Source: Burkholderia sp. Nafp2/4-1b
GTDB taxonomy: Bacteria > Pseudomonadota > Gammaproteobacteria > Burkholderiales > Burkholderiaceae
Length of the DNA stretch: 64,000 bases
Direction: 5' to 3'
Assembly (NCBI RefSeq): GCF_003635165.1
Contig: NZ_ML058605.1
Span: forward strand, 345,173 to 409,172
A model generated the notes under the pieces. The model saw only the letters and a program-made list of their open reading frames with translations, searched no databases and was not told the DNA's origin. The position numbers were made by a program, and so were the translations under genes. Position 1 is the stretch's first letter. The number at the start of each line of letters is the position of its first letter. Shown one piece after another: positions 9,673 through 18,458 of the stretch.

Positions 9673-10386
9673 TCAGGGCGGTGTCAGCCGGGCGTCGACC
9701 GGCTGCGCGTTGACGGTCGCCTGGATCCTGACGAGTGCCGCCGCGTCCGCATTCAGCTTCAGCGGCCAGCGGCGCGTGCTGCCGGCGAGCGCGTAGCCGA
9801 GCAGGCCGCCCGTGACGTCATGCACGGTGCCGCGCGCGTCGACGAGCCGCACCGCGGAAATCTGCGCGCGCCGTCCGCCCCGGTTGTCGACCGCGAGCCG
9901 CATGCCGGACGCGTCGCGCTCGACGCGCCAGTCGAGGCGCGGCGATGCCTGCGCGCCCTCGGGCTGGATGCAGACGGGCACGGAATAGCGCAGCCGGATC
10001 GTGACGCCGTTCTCGACCGGCGTGCCGGGCGCGGGCAGTTCGTCGATCAGCACGCGATAGCACTCTTCGGCGGCCGGTGTGCCACGCCCCGTGCGCACGA
10101 GCCGGATCAACTGCTCGGCGTTCGCGCCGATCCGCAGCATAGGCGGCGACGCGGCGAGCGTATCGGTCGGCGTCATCACGTCGTCGCCGTGTTCCTGCGT
10201 CCAGCGATACGCGCGGACCTGGCCGTAGATCGGCTGCCCGCCCGAATTGCTGAGCGTCATGGTCGCGGCGGACGCCGACGGCGGCAGCTCGATCGTCACG
10301 GGCATGATCTGCAGCGTGGCGGCACATGCGGCCGCGGAAGCCAATGCGAGGCACAGCGCGCTCAACGCGCGCGGGATCGATGCCAC
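9673..10386 (-). CDS. PapD/CsuC-like periplasmic pilus chaperone
   Basis: 237 residues with a signal peptide (cleavage after about residue 22), then two immunoglobulin-like domains. The first carries TLQIMPVTIELPPSASAATMTLSN and the QLIRLVR donor strand; the second ends in LVRIQATVN. It caps pilin subunits in the periplasm by donor-strand complementation and hands them to the usher. It starts six bases after the pilin stop, consistent with one transcript. Confidence 0.88.
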   Translation of the reverse strand: MASIPRALSALCLALASAAACAATLQIMPVTIELPPSASAATMTLSNSGGQPIYGQVRAYRWTQEHGDDVMTPTDTLAASPPMLRIGANAEQLIRLVRTGRGTPAAEECYRVLIDELPAPGTPVENGVTIRLRYSVPVCIQPEGAQASPRLDWRVERDASGMRLAVDNRGGRRAQISAVRLVDARGTVHDVTGGLLGYALAGSTRRWPLKLNADAAALVRIQATVNAQPVDARLTPP

Positions 10387-10392
10387 GGCGCG

Positions 10393-10929
10393 TCAGAAGT
10401 AGACGGTAGCGGTGACGGCGGCCTGGTAGGTGTCGGGCTTCGGCGTCGCTTGCGCGGGCACCTGGCCGTACACGTTCAGCACTTGCGCCGAGCCGGTGCC
10501 GGTGCCGCCGACCGTGTCGGTGCCCTGGGTGTTGCCCCAGATCGTCGAGTGGCCCGCGTCCTGGTAGAGCTGGTAGCCGACCGTGGTGCTGGTATTTCCG
10601 CTCGTGGTACCGCTCATCAGCCGGCTGGCGACCGTTGAGCCGCTGACCCCGCCGGCGTCGAGTCCGACGTTGTACGGCGTCGAGTTCGAGCAGGTGACGG
10701 AGACCGTGGTCTGCTGGTTGAGCGCGGACGCGAGCACGCCGGACGTGCCGAATGCAAGCGGGTTCGCGGCGATCGTGCAGTTCGCCTGGATCGTGAGCGT
10801 GACGTTGAATTGCGCGGTGGCCGTGCCGTTCAAATAGACTGCGGCAAGGGTGACGGGCTGCAGCGCGGGCGCGAATGCGAAAGCGGCCGCGAGCATGGCT
10901 GAAATAACACGACGTCGGGAATCGTTCAT
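10393..10929 (-). CDS. Spore-coat-U (SCPU) domain pilin subunit
   Basis: 178 residues: a signal peptide, then one SCPU domain (about 35-178) as in CsuA/B-type archaic pilins. Marks are the Cys51/Cys79-type pair around an ANPLAFGT segment, YQLYQDAGHSTIWG, and the GQVPAQATPKPDTY...VTATVYF C-terminus that donates the last strand. It is first in the minus-strand operon and is probably the structural subunit. No usual separate csuA/csuB minor subunits follow. Confidence 0.88.
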   Translation of the reverse strand: MNDSRRRVISAMLAAAFAFAPALQPVTLAAVYLNGTATAQFNVTLTIQANCTIAANPLAFGTSGVLASALNQQTTVSVTCSNSTPYNVGLDAGGVSGSTVASRLMSGTTSGNTSTTVGYQLYQDAGHSTIWGNTQGTDTVGGTGTGSAQVLNVYGQVPAQATPKPDTYQAAVTATVYF

Positions 10930-11227
10930 TATGATTATCTCCTGCCGTTCAAGGGGTCGCCCGGCCGCGGAGTGCCCGCCGCGTGGTCTTTCGCCGGTCG
11001 CCGTTACCGCTCTGTCGCTGGTGGAAGACTACTCCACGGGTTCGGTCGCGCGCAATGGAGAAAACGCCGACGCGGCGTGCGTTGTCCGGGGTTCCGGACG
11101 GATTTCCATCGGTGTGTTTGACATGGATCAAGTAACAGTGCGAACGATCGATGCGCGGACGGATACGATGAGGGCGCGGCCCGGGCCGCGAACCCGGTCG
11201 GGCAGACGAGTCTTTTCGGGGAAATGC
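10930..11227. promoter_or_regulatory. Divergent intergenic region of the pilus locus
   Basis: 298 bases separate the minus-strand pilin operon from the plus-strand SCPU adhesin, so both promoters should lie here. The open frame across it on the plus strand has no family resemblance. A run at 11115-11135 (GTGTTTGACATGGATCAAGT) is locally AT-richer and is a candidate promoter zone. I could not assign -35 and -10 boxes with confidence. Confidence 0.4.
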
Positions 11228-12223
11228 ATGGCGGATGACGGATTCGACCTGGCGCGCCGCTGGCTGCGCGCGCTCGCGTACCTGCTGCTGGCCGCGCTGC
11301 TCGGCATGCCGTGGATGCCGGCTCGCGCGGACACCTGTTCGGTGACGCCGCCGGTGCCGAGCTTCGGCTCGGTCAGCCCGATCACGCAGCAAGCCTATAC
11401 GACGACCAGCACGATGACCGTGAGTTGCACGTGGGACGTGCTGAGCCTGAACACCGGTGTGCTCGTGTGCGTGAACCTCGGCGGCACGAGCCCGCGTTAC
11501 CTGGCGAACGGGACGAACCAGATGCAGTACGACCTGTATCAGGACGCGGGCTATTCGCAGCCATGGGGTGCCGTCGGCACCGGCACGACGCCGATCTCCG
11601 TGTCGTTGACGAAGCCGGTGCTCGGCACATCGGCGAGTACCAATGTGACCATCTACGGCCGCATTGCGTCGAACCAGCCGGCCGTGCCGACCGTGAACAA
11701 TGCGAGCACGATCTATACGCAGAGCTTCAGCGGCAACCAGGCTGCCTACAGCTTCAGCTTTTCGCTGCTCGGCGTGCTGCCGACACCGTGCGCGTCGCAG
11801 TCGACGGCCGGCACGATGACGGTTACCTCGACCGCCACCGTCATCAACAACTGCATCATCAGCGCGACCGGCGTGGCGTTTCCGCCGGCGGGCGTGCTGG
11901 CGTCCGCGCTGACCGCGAACGGCTCGATCAGTGCGCGATGCACGAACGGCGATGCATTCCAGATTGCGTTGAACGGCGGCGCGAGCGGCAGTGTCGCCGC
12001 GCGCACGATGCTGCGCACGGGCGGCGGCTCGGTCAGCTATCAGCTCTATCAGGACAGCGGCTTCACGACGCCGTGGGGCGACGGCAGCGGCGGCACGTCG
12101 ATGGCGACCGGAACCGGGAGCGGGTTCGCGCAGGCCATCGCGATATACGGGCGCGTCCCCGCGCAGGCGACGCCGGCGCCCGGCAACTACAGCGACACCA
12201 TCACCGCAACGATCAGCTTCTGA
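11228..12223 (+). CDS. Two-domain SCPU protein, likely CsuE-type tip adhesin
   Basis: 331 residues: a signal peptide (cleavage after about PARA, residue 36), then two spore-coat-U domains (about 37-175 and 185-331). The second domain repeats the pilin pattern (YQLYQDSGFTTPWG...GRVPAQATPAPGNYSDTITATISF). In Csu pili the two-domain subunit CsuE sits at the tip and binds surfaces. Here it is divergently transcribed rather than last in the operon, which is unusual. ATG 11228 is chosen for GGGGA seven bases upstream; in-frame ATGs at 11123 and 11168 lack the signal-peptide context. Confidence 0.8.
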   Translation: MADDGFDLARRWLRALAYLLLAALLGMPWMPARADTCSVTPPVPSFGSVSPITQQAYTTTSTMTVSCTWDVLSLNTGVLVCVNLGGTSPRYLANGTNQMQYDLYQDAGYSQPWGAVGTGTTPISVSLTKPVLGTSASTNVTIYGRIASNQPAVPTVNNASTIYTQSFSGNQAAYSFSFSLLGVLPTPCASQSTAGTMTVTSTATVINNCIISATGVAFPPAGVLASALTANGSISARCTNGDAFQIALNGGASGSVAARTMLRTGGGSVSYQLYQDSGFTTPWGDGSGGTSMATGTGSGFAQAIAIYGRVPAQATPAPGNYSDTITATISF

Positions 12224-12241
12224 GTCAGCTTCTGAGCTGCG

Positions 12242-13051
12242 TCAGTCGCGCACCAGCACCACGAGCTTCAGATCCTCGCGATGTGCGGGTTTCAGCGTGA
12301 TCTGCTGGTACACGACGCGGCCGTCGGCCTGATGGTCGAATTCGCGCAGGCCGCCTTCGCGCTCGAACACGTCCTGCGACGCCCAGTATTGCGCGAACGC
12401 GTCGCTGCCGGCCATCAGCGCGTCGATCAGCGCGCGGGTCGGCGCATCGGCGAGGTGGCGGATCGAATCGGCGCGGAATTCGGCTGCAAGCCGCCGCGCG
12501 CGGGTTTCCCAGTCGACGATCAGCGTGCGCGCGGCGGGGGCCATGAACGTGAAGCGCAGCAGGTTGCGATCGTGCTCGCCGTCGAGCCAGCCGGTGAAGA
12601 GTGCGGCGGCCGGCGCGTTCCAGGCGAGCGCATTCCATTGGCGGTCGAGCACGTACGCGGGCGTCGCGATCGCGGCGACGGTCGCCGCGAGTGTTGGCGG
12701 CAGGTCGCCGGCCGCGACGTCGGGCTCGGTCGGGTCGCGCTGCGCGGCCAGCTCGAACAGGTACGCGCGCTCCGCCTTCGACAACTGCAGCGCGACCGCG
12801 ATCCGCGCGAGCGCGTCGGCCGATGCCGACACCGGGCGGCCCTGCTCGATCCACGTGTACCAGGTCGGGCTGACGCCGCACAGCTGCGCGACTTCCTCGC
12901 GCCGCAGCCCCGGCGTGCGGCGCCGCGGGCCGGGCGGCAGGCCGACGGCCTGTGGCGACAGCCGTTCGCGATGCGCGCGGATGAATTCGCCGAGCGCGCG
13001 GGCGGGTGTGGCGTCGAGCGGTGGGGTCGGGGCGGAGGACGGCTGGCTCAT
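12242..13051 (-). CDS. XRE-family regulator with MmyB-like ligand domain
   Basis: 269 residues. An N-terminal helix-turn-helix (about 18-90) with RTPGLRREEVAQLCGVSPTWYTWIEQGR is followed by a MmyB-like sensor domain (about 105-265) starting ATPAYVLDRQWNALAWN. Such regulators often control divergent oxidoreductase or methyltransferase genes and may bind fatty-acid-like ligands. The SAM methyltransferase gene is divergent, 224 bases away, with a palindrome between them. It is convergent with the adhesin gene (18-base gap). Confidence 0.88.
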   Translation of the reverse strand: MSQPSSAPTPPLDATPARALGEFIRAHRERLSPQAVGLPPGPRRRTPGLRREEVAQLCGVSPTWYTWIEQGRPVSASADALARIAVALQLSKAERAYLFELAAQRDPTEPDVAAGDLPPTLAATVAAIATPAYVLDRQWNALAWNAPAAALFTGWLDGEHDRNLLRFTFMAPAARTLIVDWETRARRLAAEFRADSIRHLADAPTRALIDALMAGSDAFAQYWASQDVFEREGGLREFDHQADGRVVYQQITLKPAHREDLKLVVLVRD

Positions 13052-13190
13052 GCGGAAACGGCGGAAGCGACTGAAACGGCGAAAAAGGGCGCGGGATGCG
13101 CGACGAAGATCGGGAAGCGATCAGGCAACGCTCGGCCAACGATTGCCCGACGATCAGGCAGGTGTAACAAATACCAGAATAACTGCTTAA

Positions 13191-13206
13191 CTTGTACTGG
13201 TACAAG
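13191..13206. promoter_or_regulatory. Candidate operator palindrome
   Basis: CTTGTAC and GTACAAG are perfect 7-bp arms around a 2-base centre in the intergenic region between the XRE regulator and the divergent methyltransferase. Its position and symmetry suit a dimeric regulator such as the neighbouring XRE protein. Binding is inferred. Confidence 0.5.
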
Positions 13207-13275
13207 CGCGGCCCTATTGTAGCGATTCGCGCGCTGGCAGGCAGCGGGCGCCTCACTAAAAAGAAGGAGCGAACG

Positions 13276-14028
13276 ATGAAACACCACGACCAGGTCGCCG
13301 ACGCATTCGGCACGATGGCCGCCGCCTACCTGACGAGCACGGTCCACGCGACGGGCGCCGACCTGCAGGCGCTGGCCGACGCGATGCGCGCGGCGCCCGA
13401 AGCGGCGGTGCTCGATCTCGGCTGCGGCGCCGGCCACGCGAGCTTCGCGGTCGCGCCGCACGTGCGCGACGTGGTCGCCTACGATCTCGCCGCGCCGATG
13501 CTCGCGACCGTCGAGGCCGCCGCGCGCGAGCGCGGGCTCGCGAACATCCGCACGCAGCAGGGCCCGGCCGAGCGGCTGCCGTTCGACGCGGGCACGTTCG
13601 ACTGGGTGGTGAGCCGGATGAGCGCGCACCACTGGCACGACGTGCGCGCGGCGCTCGCCGAAGTGCGGCGCGTGCTGAAGCCGGGCGGCCGCGTGCTGAT
13701 GATCGACATCGCGGGCAACGACCATCCGCTGCTCGATACGTATTTGCAGGCGGCCGAGGTGCTGCGCGATGCGTCGCACGTGCGTGACTACCGTGCCGAC
13801 GAATGGCTCGCGATGTTCCGCGACGCCGGGTTCGACGCGCACGTGCAGAGCCGCTGGCGCCTGCCGATCGACTTCGATACGTGGGTCGAGCGGATCCGCA
13901 CGCCGGCCGACAGCGTCGCGGGCATCCATGCGCTGTGGGCGCATGCGCCCGACGAGGTGCGCGGCTACTACGCGGTGCAGCCGGACGGCTCGTTCGAGCA
14001 CGATGCGCTGCTGATCGACGCGCATTGA
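13276..14028 (+). CDS. Class I SAM-dependent methyltransferase (UbiE/Methyltransf_11 type)
   Basis: 250 residues. The Rossmann motif I VLDLGCGAGHASF lies near 45-57, an acidic residue ends the second strand (VVAYDLA), and FDWVVSRMSAHHW followed by LKPGGRVLMIDIAG matches motifs II-III of the Methyltransf_11 family. The substrate is unknown. The ATG follows AAGAAGGAG closely, which decides against the upstream start at 13192. It is likely controlled by the divergent XRE regulator. Confidence 0.88.
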   Translation: MKHHDQVADAFGTMAAAYLTSTVHATGADLQALADAMRAAPEAAVLDLGCGAGHASFAVAPHVRDVVAYDLAAPMLATVEAAARERGLANIRTQQGPAERLPFDAGTFDWVVSRMSAHHWHDVRAALAEVRRVLKPGGRVLMIDIAGNDHPLLDTYLQAAEVLRDASHVRDYRADEWLAMFRDAGFDAHVQSRWRLPIDFDTWVERIRTPADSVAGIHALWAHAPDEVRGYYAVQPDGSFEHDALLIDAH

Positions 14029-14095
14029 GCGGAGCGTGCGTGCGCGGCGGCCCGCGTGCCGTCGTGCCGTCGTGCAACTCCATGCGAACATGAAA

Positions 14096-14131
14096 AAAGC
14101 CGCGCTACGCTGGGTTGCGTAGCGCGGCTTT
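14096..14131. terminator. Bidirectional terminator between methyltransferase and ppc
   Basis: A 15-bp perfect stem (14096-14110 with 14117-14131) and a 6-base loop, with an A-run before it and a TTT after it, lie between convergent genes. Confidence 0.8.
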
Positions 14132-14185
14132 CGTGTCGCGAGGCGAGCGCGGCGCGCGGCCGTACTGCTCCGCGCCGCGCACGGA

Positions 14186-17100
14186 TCAGCCCGTGTTGCG
14201 CAGGCCGGCCGCGATCCCGTTGATGGTCAGGTGAATCCCGCGGCGCAGCCGCGCGTTCGTGTCGCCCGCACGGTGACGCTTGATCAGCTCGACCTGCAGG
14301 TGATTCAGCGGATCGAGATACGGGAAGCGGTTCTTGATCGAGCGCGCGAGCAGCGGGTTGGTCGCGAGGCGGCCTTCCTGCCCGGTGATTTCCGCGAGCG
14401 CCTGCGACGTGCGCTCCCATTCCGCGACGATCCGCTCGAACACGTGCTTGCGCAGCTTGCGGTCGGGGACCAGCTGCGCGTAGCGCGACGCGACCGCGAG
14501 ATCGGTCTTCGCGAGCACCATGTCCATGTTCGACAGCAAGGTCGCGAAGAACGGCCAGGTCTTGCCCATCTTCTTGAGCAGCGTCACGCGCTTCGTGCGC
14601 TCGGCTGCATCCTGCGCGCCGTCGAGATACGCGCTCACCGCGCTGCCGAAGCCGTACCAGCCCGTCAGCAGCAGCCGGCACTGCCCCCACGAGAAGCCCC
14701 ACGGAATCGCGCGCAGATCCTCGATCTTGCGGTTCTTCGGATCCTGCAGCTTGCGCGAGGCCGGGCGGCTGCCGATGTTCAGCTCGGCGATCTCGGTGAT
14801 CGGCGTCGACGCGAAGAAGTAGTCGGTGAAGCCGGGCGTTTCATAGACGAGCGCGCGATACGACGCCATCGCCGCGTCGGACAGCGTCTGCATCGCGGCT
14901 TCGAACGCCGGCAGCTGCGCGGGCGCGTTCGACTGCGGCAGCAGCGACGCTTCGAGCGTCGCGGCGACCACCGTCTCCAGGTTGCGCCGCCCGATCTCCG
15001 GGTTCGCGAACTTGCTCGCGATCACTTCGCCCTGTTCGGTCAGGCGGATCTGGCCGTTCACGGTGCCCGGCGGCTGCGACAGGATCGCCTGGTAGGTCGG
15101 GCCGCCCCCGCGGCCGACCGTGCCGCCGCGGCCGTGGAACAGGCGCAGCGTGATCTTGCGGTCGCGGAACAGGTCGACGAGCGCGAGTTCCGCGCGATAC
15201 AGCTCCCAGTTCGACGTCAGGAAGCCGCCGTCCTTGTTGCTGTCCGAGTAGCCGAGCATCACTTCCTGCTCGGCGCCCTGGTGTGCGATCAGCGTGTCGA
15301 CGCCCGGCAGTGCGAAGTATTCGCGCATGATGCGCGCGGCGTCGCGCAGGTCGGGGATCGTCTCGAACAGCGGGATCACCATCAGGCCGCTCTTCGCGTT
15401 GCTGCCGAGCGTGCCTTCGAGCAGGCCCGTTTCCTTCTGCAGCAGCAGCACCTCGACGAGGTCGCTGACGGTTTCCGTGTGCGAGATGATGTAGTTGCGC
15501 ACCGCGCGCGCGCCGAACTGCGCGCGCACGTCGCGGGCCTTCTCGAACACGCCGAGCTCGCTCTGCGCGAGCGCCGAGTATTCGAGATAAGGCGAGCGCA
15601 GCGGACGCGGATCGGCGAGCGCGGCGAGCAGCACGCGCAGCTTGTCTTCCTCGGCGAGCGCCGCGTAGTCGGCTTCGACGCCGGCGCGCGCGAACAGCTC
15701 GGCGACCACGGCTTCGTGGACGTCGGAGCTCTGGCGCAGGTCGATGCTCGCGAGGTGGAAGCCGAACACTTCGGCCGCGCGCACGAGCGGCGCGAGACGC
15801 GGCGCGGCGAGCGACGTGCCGTGGTGTTCGTCGAGCGACGCGGTCAGCACCTTGAGATCGGCGACGAAGGCTTCGGAGTCCGCATACGGAATCGCGCGCA
15901 CGGGCGGCGCGCCGCGGCCCGCGCTGCGCACCGGCACCGTGCCTTCGCCGAGCCGCACGCGCGCGCTCGCGGCGAGCCGCGTGTAGATGCCGATCAGCGC
16001 ACGGCGATACGGTTCGTCGACGCGGTGCGGTGACTGGTCGGGCGACGCGGCCGCGAGCGCCTTCACCGCGTCGTTCGCGCCGACCAGCAGGTTCGACACC
16101 GACAGCTCGGCGCCGAGCTTGTGCACCTGTTCCAGATAGTGTTCCAGGATCACCGCGGACTGGCGGGTGATCGCTTCGTCGAGCGTCGCGGCGGTCACGT
16201 TCGGATTGCCGTCGCGGTCGCCGCCGATCCAGCTGCCCATCTGGAAGAACGCCGGCACGCGCGCGGACAGGCCGTGCTCGGCGAGCGCGGCCTCGATGTC
16301 GCCGTACAGCGCGGGCAGCTCGTCGAGGAACGTCGCGCGGTAGTACGACAGCGCGTTCTCGATCTCGTCGCCGACCGTCAGGCGCGCGTCGCGCAGCATG
16401 CGCGTCTGCCACAGCGCGGTCACGCGCGCGCGCAGCATCGCTTCGTTGTACTGGCGCTCGCGCGCGGTCAGCTCCTGGTCGCGTTCGGCGAGCAGGCGCG
16501 CGATGTCGTGCTGCGCGTCGAGGATGCTCTTGCGCTGCACTTCGGTCGGGTGCGCGGTCAGTACCGGCACGATCAGCGCATCGTCGAAGAAGCGCTGCAG
16601 CAGGCGCTTGGACGCGTTGCCGGTCGCCTTCAGCTGATCGAGCGCGTACGCGACGGTGCCCGGCTGCGGCGCGGAGCCGGCCAGTGCGTGGATGCGGCGG
16701 CGGCGGTTGTGGTGGCGGTCTTCCGCGATGTTCGCGAGGTGCGAGAAATAGCTGAACGCGCGCACGACGCTCACCGTCTGCTCCGGCGTCAGCTTGCGCA
16801 GCTTCTTCTCCAGCGTTTGCGCGGCTTCGCTGTCGTCCTCGCGACGAAACTTCACCGCCGTCTGGCGAATCGTCTCGACGACGTCGAACACGGTGTCGCC
16901 TTCCTGTTCGCGCACCACGTCGCCGAGCAGGCGGCCGAGGAAGCGGATGTCCTCGAACAGCGGGCCGTCCTTGTCCTCGCGCGCGCGCGCGCCGGGCTTC
17001 GCCGCGCCGGCCGTGCGGGCGGCGGGGCCGCCGGGCTTGGTCGCGGGTTTGATCGCGGTGTCGACCGTGGCGTTGATCGTGGTGTTGATCGCGCGTTTTG

Positions 17101-17239
17101 TCTGACGTATCGGGTCTTTCGGTTTCGTTGCCGGTTTCGCACGGCCGTTCGCGGCGGTGGCGATGGTGCCCGTCTGGGCGTCGGGGGAGGGCAGGGCAGC
17201 ATTGCGGCGCGCCGTGCGCGCCGATCCGGAAGACTTCAC
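14186..17239 (-). CDS. ppc: Phosphoenolpyruvate carboxylase
   Basis: About 1,017 residues. It carboxylates PEP to oxaloacetate, the anaplerotic route into the TCA cycle. Signature elements are intact: [12 protein letters not shown] with the catalytic histidine, the [19 protein letters not shown] loop, [25 protein letters not shown], and the C-terminal RNTG. The first ~85 residues are an Ala/Lys/Thr-rich extension with [21 protein letters not shown] repeats, longer than in E. coli Ppc. I choose GTG at 17239 because AAGGAAA lies nine bases upstream; the open frame continues to 17269. hemC is divergent 217 bases away. Confidence 0.95.
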   Translation of the reverse strand: MKSSGSARTARRNAALPSPDAQTGTIATAANGRAKPATKPKDPIRQTKRAINTTINATVDTAIKPATKPGGPAARTAGAAKPGARAREDKDGPLFEDIRFLGRLLGDVVREQEGDTVFDVVETIRQTAVKFRREDDSEAAQTLEKKLRKLTPEQTVSVVRAFSYFSHLANIAEDRHHNRRRRIHALAGSAPQPGTVAYALDQLKATGNASKRLLQRFFDDALIVPVLTAHPTEVQRKSILDAQHDIARLLAERDQELTARERQYNEAMLRARVTALWQTRMLRDARLTVGDEIENALSYYRATFLDELPALYGDIEAALAEHGLSARVPAFFQMGSWIGGDRDGNPNVTAATLDEAITRQSAVILEHYLEQVHKLGAELSVSNLLVGANDAVKALAAASPDQSPHRVDEPYRRALIGIYTRLAASARVRLGEGTVPVRSAGRGAPPVRAIPYADSEAFVADLKVLTASLDEHHGTSLAAPRLAPLVRAAEVFGFHLASIDLRQSSDVHEAVVAELFARAGVEADYAALAEEDKLRVLLAALADPRPLRSPYLEYSALAQSELGVFEKARDVRAQFGARAVRNYIISHTETVSDLVEVLLLQKETGLLEGTLGSNAKSGLMVIPLFETIPDLRDAARIMREYFALPGVDTLIAHQGAEQEVMLGYSDSNKDGGFLTSNWELYRAELALVDLFRDRKITLRLFHGRGGTVGRGGGPTYQAILSQPPGTVNGQIRLTEQGEVIASKFANPEIGRRNLETVVAATLEASLLPQSNAPAQLPAFEAAMQTLSDAAMASYRALVYETPGFTDYFFASTPITEIAELNIGSRPASRKLQDPKNRKIEDLRAIPWGFSWGQCRLLLTGWYGFGSAVSAYLDGAQDAAERTKRVTLLKKMGKTWPFFATLLSNMDMVLAKTDLAVASRYAQLVPDRKLRKHVFERIVAEWERTSQALAEITGQEGRLATNPLLARSIKNRFPYLDPLNHLQVELIKRHRAGDTNARLRRGIHLTINGIAAGLRNTG

Positions 17240-17456
17240 GATGGGTTTCCTTGGGAAAGCTCGAGTCAAAAGGGACTGCGGGAACTGCGGAAACTACGGG
17301 AACAGCGGTCAAGCATCCAGCTACGTGCGGCACATCCGCGCATCGGTATCGCCGCCCGCGCGAAAGCGCGGCGGGCGCAGGCTCCGGGCCCGGGCGGGCA
17401 GGGGCGTGCGTGCTACCATTGTTCGATCTTCCATCCCGTCCTTCGATGTTCCAGCA

Positions 17457-18458
17457 ATGAATTCCGAGACTATTTCGGCCGGGCCGCGGTCGGCACAAGC
17501 CCCCGTGACGCTGACGATCGCTTCGCGCGAAAGCCGCCTGGCGATGTGGCAAGCCGAACATGTGCGTGATGCGCTGCGCAAATTATATCCAGCTTGTGAC
17601 GTGAAAATCCTCGGGATGACGACCCGGGGCGATCAGATTCTCGACCGTACGCTGTCGAAGGTCGGCGGCAAGGGCCTGTTCGTCAAGGAGCTGGAGAACG
17701 CGCTGGCCGACGGCCGCGCCGACCTCGCCGTGCATTCGCTGAAGGACGTGCCGATGGCGCTGCCCGACGGCTTCGCGCTCACCGCGATCATGGAGCGCGA
17801 GGATCCGCGCGACGCGTTCGTGTCGAACGACTACGCATCGCTCGACGCGCTGCCGGCCGGTGCCGTCGTCGGCACGTCGAGCCTGCGGCGCGAGGCGATG
17901 CTGCGCGCGCGTTATCCGCATCTCGACGTGCTGCCGCTGCGCGGCAACCTCGACACGCGCCTGTCGAAGCTCGATCGCGGCGATTACGCGGCGATCATCC
18001 TCGCGGCCGCGGGGCTGAAGCGCCTCGGCCTCGAAGCGCGAATCCGTGCACTGATCGACGTCGAGGACAGCCCGCCGGCCGCCGGCCAGGGCGCGCTCGG
18101 CATCGAAATCGCCGCGCATCGCACCGACGTCGCCGGCTGGCTCGCACCGCTGCACGACCCGCAGACCGCGCTCGCGGTCGAGGCCGAGCGGATGGTGTCG
18201 CGCGCGCTCGGCGGCAGCTGCGAAGTGCCGCTCGCCGCGCATGCGGTGTGGCGCGCGGGCGAGCTGTACCTGACGGGCCGCGTGTCGACGACCGACGGCC
18301 AGCGCGTGCTGACCGCCGAGGAGTGCGGCGCGGTCGTGACCGTTGCCGACGCGCTCGCGCTCGGCCGCGCGGTGGCCGACGAACTCGAGGCGCAGGGCGC
18401 GCTCGACATCGTCAACGCATTGCTCGCCGCCTCGCAGGCCGGCAAGGGCGACGCCTGA
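17457..18458 (+). CDS. hemC: Porphobilinogen deaminase (hydroxymethylbilane synthase)
   Basis: 333 residues. It polymerises four porphobilinogens to hydroxymethylbilane in haem synthesis. Seen: the N-terminal [18 protein letters not shown], the catalytic aspartate Asp97 in HSLKDVP, the arginine-rich [20 protein letters not shown], and Cys255 in GGSCEVPLA that attaches the dipyrromethane cofactor. Its stop overlaps the hemDX start by one base (TGATG), so the two are translationally coupled. Confidence 0.96.
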   Translation: MNSETISAGPRSAQAPVTLTIASRESRLAMWQAEHVRDALRKLYPACDVKILGMTTRGDQILDRTLSKVGGKGLFVKELENALADGRADLAVHSLKDVPMALPDGFALTAIMEREDPRDAFVSNDYASLDALPAGAVVGTSSLRREAMLRARYPHLDVLPLRGNLDTRLSKLDRGDYAAIILAAAGLKRLGLEARIRALIDVEDSPPAAGQGALGIEIAAHRTDVAGWLAPLHDPQTALAVEAERMVSRALGGSCEVPLAAHAVWRAGELYLTGRVSTTDGQRVLTAEECGAVVTVADALALGRAVADELEAQGALDIVNALLAASQAGKGDA

